This document shows positions 1 through 6,010 of a stretch of DNA of 18,502 nucleotides, piece after piece. A program made the translations under genes and the position numbers. Location of the stretch: positions 1 to 18,502 of the forward strand of contig DATJYV010000092.1 in NCBI GenBank assembly GCA_035499415.1, read 5' to 3'. Numbering within the stretch: position 1 is the first letter of the stretch; each line of letters opens with the position of its first letter. This stretch comes from DATJYV01 sp035499415. Its GTDB lineage: Bacteria > Bacteroidota > Ignavibacteria > UBA10030. The notes under the pieces are model-generated. The model was given only the letters and a program-made list of their open reading frames with translations. It was not told where the DNA came from and searched no databases.

Positions 1-94
1 GCTGAGGTTCGGGGTCTGTGAACGTCAGATGCTGAAACGAGTTCAGCATGACGCTTCCTTAATACGTTGGAGCCCGCTGAATTGAGGACACTAC
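1..94. repeat. Truncated copy of the MITE-like repeat (right end)
   Basis: Bases 6-94 match 5077-5164 over their whole length, except for one extra G near position 70 (TTGGAGCCC here, TTGAGCCC there). The copy ends in the same AGGACACTAC terminus at 85-94. The match stops at base 6, so the left half seen in the second copy is either outside the window or different here. No protein is encoded. It contains the ATGCTGAA/TTCAGCAT hairpin. The flank after the end starts TCCAATTCTT; the matching target duplication, if any, would lie left of the window. Confidence 0.85.
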
Positions 95-218
95 TCCAAT
101 TCTTCCCGATTTGCCTTTCGCTCCATCATTTCTTAAATTGAAATGTGGCGTCTTGAACGACAGCTTGCCCGCCACGATACCAAGAGGCTAAAGCGTCGGC
201 CAATTTGAATTTCCATTG

Positions 219-242
219 CCCTGACGCGAGTCGGGGTTTTTT
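219..242 (+). terminator. Hairpin terminator with GNRA loop
   Basis: A 7-bp stem (CCCTGAC at 219-225, GTCGGGG at 230-236, with one T-G wobble) closes a GCGA tetraloop and is followed by six T (237-242). This is a typical intrinsic terminator for plus-strand transcription. Its gene of origin is not recognisable; it may close a transcript beginning left of the window or a small RNA inside 95-218. Confidence 0.65.
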
Positions 243-257
243 GTTGGGGGGGTATTC

Positions 258-275
258 AGTTTCGAGTTGCGAGTT
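258..275. repeat. Left arm of inverted repeat around S23 gene
   Basis: AGTTTCGA (258-265) is the exact reverse complement of TCGAAACT at 754-761. GTTGCGAGTT (266-275) matches the reverse complement of 737-746 in 9 of 10 bases. The right arm carries an extra 7 bases between the two blocks. In RNA the two arms could pair and enclose the S23 gene. Confidence 0.55.
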
Positions 276-311
276 TTGAGCAAACACGCAAATCAGCATC
301 AAGGGGGAGAT

Positions 312-671
312 ATGCAGGATTACAGAAAACTGAAGGTGTGGCAAAAGGCTCATAATCTTGTCATACACATCTATCAGTCAACAGCCCGGTTCCCGCGCGA
401 AGAGGTCTTCGGTATCACATCTCAGATTCGTCGAGCATCAACTTCTATTGCCGCGAATATTGCCGAAGGATGCGGCAGAGGTACGAATGCAGACTTTGCA
501 AGATTTGTTTCGATGGGACTCGGTTCTGCTAATGAAGTGGAATATTTCCTCACTCTATCAGCAGATCTTGGTTTTTTGTCGGCCGCGCTCCACCAATCAC
601 TTCTTGCGGAAACTGTAGAAGTTCGCAAGATGCTCTACTCGATAAGGCGGAAGATTGTTGACAACAGCTAG
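312..671 (+). CDS. Four-helix bundle protein, S23/23S intervening-sequence family
   Basis: This 119-residue protein opens with MQDYRKLKVWQKAHNLV, the typical N-terminus of the four-helix-bundle family related to the S23 protein encoded in 23S rRNA intervening sequences. The central signature reads FGITSQIRRASTSIAANIAEGCGR, given here as FGITSQIRRAS followed by TSIAANIAEG, at about residues 34-56. It is followed by a long helical region with a short S-GSANEVEYFL-type motif. The ATG at 312 is chosen over an upstream start at 267 because family members begin here and a purine-rich AAGGGGGAGA lies immediately upstream. The function of stand-alone members is unknown. The gene is visibly more AT-rich than metH and its neighbours, sits beside a repeat element, and is bracketed by inverted repeats, which suggests an acquired cassette. 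It is not inside an rRNA gene here. Confidence 0.88.
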   Translation: MQDYRKLKVWQKAHNLVIHIYQSTARFPREEVFGITSQIRRASTSIAANIAEGCGRGTNADFARFVSMGLGSANEVEYFLTLSADLGFLSAALHQSLLAETVEVRKMLYSIRRKIVDNS

Positions 672-736
672 AACCTCCGCTGACACAAAATGAGAAGCTC
701 CCAGAAATTGATATTTGATGTTACGATTCTTTTCGT

Positions 737-761
737 AACTCGGAACTGTTCACTCGAAACT
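737..761. repeat. Right arm of inverted repeat around S23 gene
   Basis: AACTCGGAAC (737-746) and TCGAAACT (754-761) are the partners of the left arm at 258-275. The metH ATG lies five bases beyond the arm, so pairing could affect metH initiation. A second, local inverted repeat, GTTACG...CGTAAC (720-739), overlaps its left edge. Confidence 0.5.
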
Positions 762-766
762 TAACC

Positions 767-3700
767 ATGACATCCTTCATTTCAACGCTCGCTCAGAAAA
801 TCATCGTCTTTGACGGCGCCACCGGCACGCACTTGCAGGGCCAGAACCTGACGCCCGACGATTTCGGAGGGGAGCAGCTCGCCGGATGTAATGAATATCT
901 CGTCGTGACCAAACCCTCCGCCGTCGAGAATGTCCATCGCGATTATCTTGAGGCCGGCTGTGACGTGATCGAGACGAACACGTTTGGCGCAACAGGGATC
1001 GTGCTGGCAGAGTACGGACTTGAGGAGAGAGCTGAAGAACTGAATCGGAAAGCGGCGCAGATTGCGAAGAGAATGGCTCTGGATTTTTCGGGCAACGGCC
1101 ATCCCCGATTTGTCGCCGGCTCGATGGGCCCCACGACGAAACTCCCGTCCCTCGGACACATCTCCTTCCGCGACATGGCCGATTCGTACCATCGGCAGGT
1201 CCGCGGCCTTGTGGAAGGGGGCGTCGACCTTCTGATCGTCGAAACGTGCCAGGACATTCTCCAATCGAAGGCCGCCCTCTTTGCCGTCTTCCGATGCTTT
1301 GAGGAGATGCGGAAAAAAATTCCCGTCATAGTTTCCGTCACGGTCGAGACCATGGGGACGATGCTGTTGGGGACCGAGATCTCCGCCGCACTGACGTCGC
1401 TCGAGCCGTATGACGTCGACGTGATCGGCATGAACTGCGCCACTGGGCCGAAAGAAATGTCCGAGCATGTCCGCACGCTGTGTGACAGCTCGCCAAAACC
1501 GGTTTTCGTCATGCCCAACGCCGGCCTCCCGGAGAACGTCGGCGGACACGCCCATTATTCTCTCTCCCCCGAAGAGTTGGTCCGCTATCTCTCGCATTTT
1601 GTACAAGACCTTGGTGTCAACATCGTCGGCGGCTGCTGCGGAACGACGAAGGAGCACATCCGCCAGCTCGTCGATGCCGTGGGCAACCTCGCTCCTGTGC
1701 GGAGGAAATTCGATTTTGTTCCGTCCGCTTCGAGTCTCTACCAGGCGGCCCCCTTCCGCATCGATAACCCGCCTGTCCTTGTCGGCGAGCGGACGAACGC
1801 GAACGGAAGCAAACTCTTCCGGGATCTACTTGCGAGGGAGGACTGGGAAGGCCTCGTGGCGATGGGACGCGAGCAGGCGAAGGAGCAAGCGCACATGATC
1901 GATGTTTGCGTCGCATATGTGGGACGCAACGAATCGGCCGACATGAGGGAGCTCATCCCGCGGCTGAACAAACAGGTTACGGTTCCTCTCGTCATCGACT
2001 CGACGGAAGCTCCCGTGATCGAGGAGGCGCTCCAGCGTATTGCGGGGAAAGCGGTGGTCAATTCGATCAACATGGAAGACGGAGAAGAACGCATCAACAA
2101 AGTCGTCCCGCTCTGCAGGAAATACGGCGCCGCGGTCATCGCCCTGACGATTGACGAGAAGGGAATGGCCAAAACTGCGGCGGCCAAGCTCGATGTAGCA
2201 AAACGAATCTATGCTCTCGCAGTGGGAAAGTTCGGTATGAAACCGCATGACCTGATCTTCGATTCGCTCACGTTCACTCTCGGGTCGGGAGACGAAGAAT
2301 TCCGCCGGGCCGGAATCGAAACTATCGACGCAATCCGGCTTATCAAGAAGGAGTTTCCTCAGGTTCACACGATTCTGGGTGTGAGCAACATATCGTTCGG
2401 CATCAACCCCGCCGCCCGGGCAGCGCTCAACAGCGTTTTTCTCCATTACGCAGTCGAAGCCGGCCTCGACATGGCCATCGTCCACGCATCGAAAATCCTC
2501 CCGCTCTTCAAGATCGACGACCAGGCGCGGGAGCTCTGCCGCCGGCTCATCTTTGACGAACGGAAGATCGAAGGAACGGGGGATTCCCGGAAGGTGACGT
2601 TCGACCCTCTCACGGCGCTGATGGAGTACTATTCGGGTGCCAAGAAGACAACGGTCCGGAAAACCGACGCAACCGAGAAAGTGGAAGTCCGGCTGAAGAA
2701 TCGAATTGTCGACGGCAACAAAGTGGGCCTCCATGCCGATCTGGACGAAGGGTTGAAATCGTACAAACCGCTCGACATCATCAATACGATTTTGCTCGAC
2801 GGCATGAAGGTCGTCGGCGACCTCTTCGGTTCGGGCCAGATGCAACTCCCGTTCGTCCTTCAATCCGCCGAAGTGATGAAGTCGGCCGTCGCATACCTCG
2901 AACCGTTCATGGAGAAGAAAGAGGGAAGTCAGAAAGGCACGATGGTGATCGCGACCGTCAAGGGGGATGTGCATGATATCGGAAAAAATCTGGTCGACAT
3001 CATCCTCACCAACAACGGATACAAGGTCGTCAACCTCGGCATCAAGTGTCCGCTGGAGAACATGCTCAAAGCGGCCGACGAGCACCGTGCGGACGCGATT
3101 GGGATGAGCGGACTTCTCGTGAAGTCGACGCTCGTGATGAAGGAAAACCTCGAAGTCATGAACGAACGGAATCTCCGGATTCCCGTCGTCCTGGGGGGCG
3201 CGGCGTTGACTCGACGGTATGTCGAGAACGACCTTCGCAAATCTTATGGCGGGAGCGTCACGTATGCGAACGACGCGTTTGACGGACTCCGGTTCATGGA
3301 ACGGGTCGCCGAAGGGCGGCTCGACCAGGTGAGCGAAACAAGGATCTCCGACGAAGAGGAGATTGTCCTGACGGGAGCCGAAGCGAAAATTGCGATGGGT
3401 GCAGCAGACGGGCCGGCCAAGCGTGAACAGACGGTAGAGGCGCAGCGAGCGTCGATCCGGTCCGCCGTCTCGACGGACGTCGAGATCCCGAGTCCGCCGT
3501 TTTGGGGGTCTCGTGTCGTCCGCGACATTCCGCTAAACGAGCTCTTCCCGTATGTGAACGACGTTGCATTGATCAGGGGCCAGTGGCGCGTCGTGAAAGG
3601 GAAGATGGACGAAAAGGACTACCGGCGACTGCTCGATGAGAAGGTCCTCCCCGAATATGCTGCACTCAAAGAGCAGGTCATGCGGGAGCGCCTCCTGGAG

Positions 3701-4324
3701 CCGTCGGTCGTATACGGATATTTTCCATGTCAATCGGAGGGCGATTCCCTCATCGTCTTTGATGCGCCGATTCCCAGGAATGGGATGCGAAAAATTGCGA
3801 GTCCCGACCTCCACGACCTGCGGGAGCGGACGCGCTTCACATTCCCCCGACAATCGGGAGACCGGCATTTGTGTCTTTCCGATTTCTTCGCATCTGTCAA
3901 TTCCGGGAAAGTCGACGTCGTCGCATTCCACCTGGTGACGGTTGGACGGAAGGCGTCCGTTTATTCCAAAAAGTTGTTTGAATCGAATCAATATAAGGAC
4001 TACCTTTATTTCCACGGGTTGAGCGTCGAATCCGCAGAAGCGCTCGCGGAGCTCTGGCACAAACGAATCCGGGAGGAGCTGGACATCGCACAAAAGGACG
4101 CGCCCGAAATAAGGCGGCTCTTCAGCCAGGGTTATCGGGGAGCGCGCTACAGTTTCGGCTATCCGGCGTGCCCAAGCCTGGAAGACCAGGCCAAGCTGTT
4201 CGACCTTCTCGATCCCGGGCGAATCGATGTCACCCTCTCGGAAGAATATCAGTTGGACCCGGAGCAGTCCACGAGCGCCATCATTGTGCACCATCCGGAA
4301 GCGAGGTACTTCAACATCCGGTAG
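767..4324 (+). CDS. metH: Cobalamin-dependent methionine synthase MetH
   Basis: This 1185-residue protein makes methionine from homocysteine and 5-methyltetrahydrofolate in the cytoplasm, using methylcobalamin as carrier. All four modules are present and in order. The homocysteine-binding domain spans about 1-310, with zinc ligands Cys224 and Cys290/Cys291 in GGCCGTT. The pterin-binding domain spans about 325-600 and starts near VGERTNANGSK. The B12 cap and Rossmann domains span about 640-860; DVHDIG places the cobalt-ligating His at 736. The AdoMet-dependent reactivation domain spans about 885-1185, with RGARYSFGYPACP at 1124-1136. The length is close to the E. coli enzyme (1227). The ATG at 767 has no SD; it follows a 95-bp gap containing an inverted repeat. 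No cobalamin riboswitch would fit in that gap. QueG, encoded about 3 kb downstream, is also a B12 enzyme, so the organism must make or import cobalamin. Confidence 0.97.
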   Translation: MTSFISTLAQKIIVFDGATGTHLQGQNLTPDDFGGEQLAGCNEYLVVTKPSAVENVHRDYLEAGCDVIETNTFGATGIVLAEYGLEERAEELNRKAAQIAKRMALDFSGNGHPRFVAGSMGPTTKLPSLGHISFRDMADSYHRQVRGLVEGGVDLLIVETCQDILQSKAALFAVFRCFEEMRKKIPVIVSVTVETMGTMLLGTEISAALTSLEPYDVDVIGMNCATGPKEMSEHVRTLCDSSPKPVFVMPNAGLPENVGGHAHYSLSPEELVRYLSHFVQDLGVNIVGGCCGTTKEHIRQLVDAVGNLAPVRRKFDFVPSASSLYQAAPFRIDNPPVLVGERTNANGSKLFRDLLAREDWEGLVAMGREQAKEQAHMIDVCVAYVGRNESADMRELIPRLNKQVTVPLVIDSTEAPVIEEALQRIAGKAVVNSINMEDGEERINKVVPLCRKYGAAVIALTIDEKGMAKTAAAKLDVAKRIYALAVGKFGMKPHDLIFDSLTFTLGSGDEEFRRAGIETIDAIRLIKKEFPQVHTILGVSNISFGINPAARAALNSVFLHYAVEAGLDMAIVHASKILPLFKIDDQARELCRRLIFDERKIEGTGDSRKVTFDPLTALMEYYSGAKKTTVRKTDATEKVEVRLKNRIVDGNKVGLHADLDEGLKSYKPLDIINTILLDGMKVVGDLFGSGQMQLPFVLQSAEVMKSAVAYLEPFMEKKEGSQKGTMVIATVKGDVHDIGKNLVDIILTNNGYKVVNLGIKCPLENMLKAADEHRADAIGMSGLLVKSTLVMKENLEVMNERNLRIPVVLGGAALTRRYVENDLRKSYGGSVTYANDAFDGLRFMERVAEGRLDQVSETRISDEEEIVLTGAEAKIAMGAADGPAKREQTVEAQRASIRSAVSTDVEIPSPPFWGSRVVRDIPLNELFPYVNDVALIRGQWRVVKGKMDEKDYRRLLDEKVLPEYAALKEQVMRERLLEPSVVYGYFPCQSEGDSLIVFDAPIPRNGMRKIASPDLHDLRERTRFTFPRQSGDRHLCLSDFFASVNSGKVDVVAFHLVTVGRKASVYSKKLFESNQYKDYLYFHGLSVESAEALAELWHKRIREELDIAQKDAPEIRRLFSQGYRGARYSFGYPACPSLEDQAKLFDLLDPGRIDVTLSEEYQLDPEQSTSAIIVHHPEARYFNIR

Positions 4325-4367
4325 CCTTATTCCTTAATCCTTTATCTAAAAAACCTACGCCTCTTCC

Positions 4368-5000
4368 ATGTCTATTCTTATGCTCCTCCGTCATGGCGAA
4401 TCGCAGTGGAATCTGGAAAACCGTTTTACCGGCTGGGTTGACATCCCGCTCTCTTCGAAAGGGGAGCAGGAGGCCCGTGAAGCCGGTGAAAAGTTGAAAG
4501 CATACAAATTCCAGAAGGGCTATACGTCAGTCCTTCAGCGCGCCATCAAAACTCTCGACATCGTGCTTGAAATCATCAAACAGCAAAACCTTCCCGTGGA
4601 GCGCGACCAGGCGCTCAATGAGCGTCACTACGGAGCCCTTCAAGGTCTGAACAAAGCGGATATCGGGAAGCAGTACGGCGAGCAACAGCTCAAGATCTGG
4701 AGGCGCAGTTACGACGTTCCGCCTCCAAAAGAAAAAACGAAACTCAATCCCGACGGCATCAGCGAAAGTCTCAAAGACACCGCGGCGCGAACCCTGCCGT
4801 ACTTCGATTCGAAGATTCTACCCGACGTCGTCGCCGGAAAGAATGTCATCGTCGCCGCACACGGAAACAGCTTGCGCTCGATTGTGATGAAGCTCGACAA
4901 CCTTTCCCGCGAACAGGTCGTCGAACTCAATATCCCCACGGGCGTTCCGTTATTGTATCGGTATGAGGGAAGCAATATCGTCGAACACAGATATCTCTGA
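4368..5000 (+). CDS. gpmA: 2,3-bisphosphoglycerate-dependent phosphoglycerate mutase
   Basis: This 210-residue cytoplasmic enzyme interconverts 3- and 2-phosphoglycerate in glycolysis and gluconeogenesis. The histidine-phosphatase motif LLRHGESQWN puts the phosphorylated His at residue 9. The conserved SVLQRAIKT (Arg58), LNERHYGAL (acid Glu85) and AAHGNSLR (His165) are all present. It is shorter than E. coli GpmA (250): the loop after SYDVPPP is compressed and the C-terminal tail is missing, as in many bacterial short forms. It starts 43 bp after metH with no SD and no terminator between them, so co-transcription is possible although the functions are unrelated. The following gap contains the MITE-like element rather than a clear terminator. 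Confidence 0.95.
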   Translation: MSILMLLRHGESQWNLENRFTGWVDIPLSSKGEQEAREAGEKLKAYKFQKGYTSVLQRAIKTLDIVLEIIKQQNLPVERDQALNERHYGALQGLNKADIGKQYGEQQLKIWRRSYDVPPPKEKTKLNPDGISESLKDTAARTLPYFDSKILPDVVAGKNVIVAAHGNSLRSIVMKLDNLSREQVVELNIPTGVPLLYRYEGSNIVEHRYL

Positions 5001-5028
5001 ATGCGGGACGACTTCAGATTCCAATCTG

Positions 5029-5038
5029 CCGGTTCTTG
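5029..5038. repeat. Left target-site duplication of the MITE
   Basis: CCGGTTCTTG here is repeated exactly at 5165-5174. The two copies abut the two ends of the 126-bp element with no extra base, as expected for a target duplication made at insertion. Confidence 0.85.
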
Positions 5039-5164
5039 GTAGTGTCCTATTTCCAAGCAACCGTCACCCCGAACTTGGTTCGGGGTCTGTGAACGTCAGA
5101 TGCTGAAACGAGTTCAGCATGACGCTTCCTTAATACGTTGAGCCCGCTGAATTGAGGACACTAC
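5039..5164. mobile_element. 126-bp MITE-like non-autonomous element
   Basis: The element begins GTAGTGTCCT and ends AGGACACTAC, perfect 10-bp terminal inverted repeats, and is flanked by a perfect 10-bp direct duplication (5029-5038, 5165-5174). It has no coding capacity. Its right 88 bases recur at 6-94. Inside are two perfect hairpins (5066-5086 and 5100-5120). A 9-12 bp duplication is known for IS4-like transposases, but no transposase is in the window, so the mobilising family is a guess. The intact duplication suggests a fairly recent insertion or strong conservation of the site. Confidence 0.82.
5066..5124. repeat. Double-hairpin core inside the MITE (REP-like)
   Basis: Hairpin 1 pairs ACCCCGAAC (5066-5074) with GTTCGGGGT (5078-5086) around a TTG loop. 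Hairpin 2 pairs ATGCTGAA (5100-5107) with TTCAGCAT (5113-5120), and can be extended by CGTC/GACG (5094-5097 with 5121-5124) across a two-base bulge. Two adjacent hairpins of this size resemble REP/BIME units. There is no T tract, so this is not a canonical terminator. The second hairpin is also present in the copy at the window's left end. Confidence 0.7.
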
Positions 5165-5174
5165 CCGGTTCTTG
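5165..5174. repeat. Right target-site duplication of the MITE
   Basis: This is an exact copy of CCGGTTCTTG at 5029-5038. Its last three bases are also the TTG of the -35 box of the promoter feeding the DUF309 gene. Confidence 0.85.
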
Positions 5175-5200
5175 ATATTCTAGGCATTAATAATTATACT
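5172..5200 (+). promoter_or_regulatory. Sigma70-type promoter for the DUF309 gene
   Basis: TTGATA (5172-5177) and TATACT (5195-5200) are separated by exactly 17 bases, a near-consensus housekeeping promoter. Transcription would start near 5206-5208, only a few bases before the ATG at 5210, so the mRNA would be leaderless or nearly so. Confidence 0.7.
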
Positions 5201-5209
5201 CGTTATCGA

Positions 5210-5578
5210 ATGGATGGGAGATTTTGGACAGGAATATCGGAGTTCAATGCGGGCCGCTTCTTCGAGGAGCATGAAGTGCTCGAGGACCTCTGGCACGAGT
5301 ACCGGGAGACCGACAGGACATTTCTCCAGGGGTTGATTCAGCTTTCGGCAGGATTCTACCACGCGCAATGCCGGAATCTGCGCGGGGCGGAGAGTCAGTT
5401 ATCCAAGGCGATCGCAAAGCTCGAGGTGTACGGACCGCTTCACGCTTCCGTGCAATTATCCGGCCTCCTCCGCGATGCCCGCGAATATCTGCTCGAAGTG
5501 CAGAACGGGCTCAAGTCTTCTTCCGGCAACTGGGAACGTAGTCCATTCCCGCGGATTCAATCGATGGCAATAGAATAA
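5210..5578 (+). CDS. DUF309 family protein
   Basis: This 122-residue, probably cytoplasmic, all-helical protein carries the DUF309 signature: FNAGRFFEEHEVLEDLWHEY (residues 12-31) followed by FLQGLIQLSAGFYHA (38-52). His21, Glu22, Glu25, Trp28 and His51 are the conserved positions. The biochemical role of the family is not established; the conserved His/Glu pattern suggests metal or ligand binding, which is inference. There is no SD, and the ATG lies about 10 bases after a strong -10 box, consistent with leaderless translation. The ferredoxin gene follows 36 bp downstream with its own SD, so the two are probably co-transcribed up to the terminator at 5974-6010. The C-terminal 20 residues are variable and low in complexity. 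Confidence 0.88.
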   Translation: MDGRFWTGISEFNAGRFFEEHEVLEDLWHEYRETDRTFLQGLIQLSAGFYHAQCRNLRGAESQLSKAIAKLEVYGPLHASVQLSGLLRDAREYLLEVQNGLKSSSGNWERSPFPRIQSMAIE

Positions 5579-5614
5579 AATCACTCGCACCATCTCGATA
5601 AAGGAGAAGCTGAA

Positions 5615-5953
5615 ATGGCAACGATGATTACCGAAGAGTGCATCAATTGCGGCGCATGTGAGCCCGAGTGTCCGAATACGGCAATCTATGCCGGCGGTGT
5701 TCAGTGGGAGCTGAACGGCGCGATGAACGACGCGCTCTCCAATGATTTCTACTATATCGTACCGGAAAAATGCACGGAGTGTGTCGGACATTTTGACCAG
5801 GAACAATGCGCAGCCGTCTGTCCCGTAGACTGCTGCGTTCCCGACCCGAATCGCGTCGAAACGGAAGAAGTTCTGTACGAAAGGGCCAAAGCCCTGCACC
5901 CGGACCGGACGTTCGCCGAGCTCACCGCCGCGACATCGCATTTCCGCAAATAA
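5615..5953 (+). CDS. 2[4Fe-4S] ferredoxin, YfhL/Alvin type
   Basis: This 112-residue low-potential electron carrier has two cluster motifs. The first is CINCGACEPECP (Cys9, 12, 15, 19). The second is CTECVGHFDQEQCAAVCP (Cys53, 56, 65, 69), with the extra residues between the second and third Cys that mark the Allochromatium/YfhL-type ferredoxins; Cys73 and Cys74 follow. About 33 residues separate the motifs and a helical tail of about 35 residues ends the protein. AAGGAGA at 5601-5607 gives a good SD 8 bases before the ATG. Partners are not evident from the sequence; low-potential ferredoxins feed reductive enzymes, and the nearby QueG is one candidate consumer (inference). Confidence 0.93.
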   Translation: MATMITEECINCGACEPECPNTAIYAGGVQWELNGAMNDALSNDFYYIVPEKCTECVGHFDQEQCAAVCPVDCCVPDPNRVETEEVLYERAKALHPDRTFAELTAATSHFRK

Positions 5954-5973
5954 CCTCACTTTTCCGTACATTC

Positions 5974-6010
5974 AGTCGGTTTATCCGTTGGATAGACCGA
6001 CTTTTTTTTT
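5974..6010 (+). terminator. Strong intrinsic terminator after ferredoxin
   Basis: A 13-bp stem (AGTCGGTTTATCC at 5974-5986, GGATAGACCGACT at 5990-6002, one T-G wobble) closes a GTT loop and runs into nine T (6002-6010). The next base is the A of the ATG of the following gene, so terminator and start codon touch. Confidence 0.9.

Larger units (their letters stand above)
95..311. other. Gene-free stretch between repeat and S23 gene
   Basis: No convincing gene is seen. A short plus-strand reading frame at 143-208 would give a 21-residue basic peptide (starts MWRLERQL, ends RRPI). It has an in-frame stop just upstream and no ribosome-binding site, so it may be the tail of a lost gene or noise. 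A minus-strand open frame across 126-368 overlaps the S23 gene and the terminator and looks spurious. The stretch ends in the hairpin terminator at 219-242 and an A/G/T-rich leader with repeated CGAGTT words. Confidence 0.5.

Noticed and set aside
126..368. 80-codon minus-strand frame at the left end
   Set aside because: It overlaps the S23 gene and the terminator hairpin, has no SD, and I cannot assign its product to a known family.
672..766. Cobalamin or SAM riboswitch upstream of metH
   Set aside because: The gap is only 95 bases, too short for a B12 riboswitch, and shows no B12-box or SAM core. Only a small inverted repeat (720-739) is present.
1826..3085. 419-codon open frame on the minus strand inside metH (also long ones at 782-1657 and 3533-4294)
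   Set aside because: They lie entirely antisense to a gene with complete MetH motifs; the codon bias of GC-rich metH opens the opposite frame. The products show no recognisable motif and no start signals.
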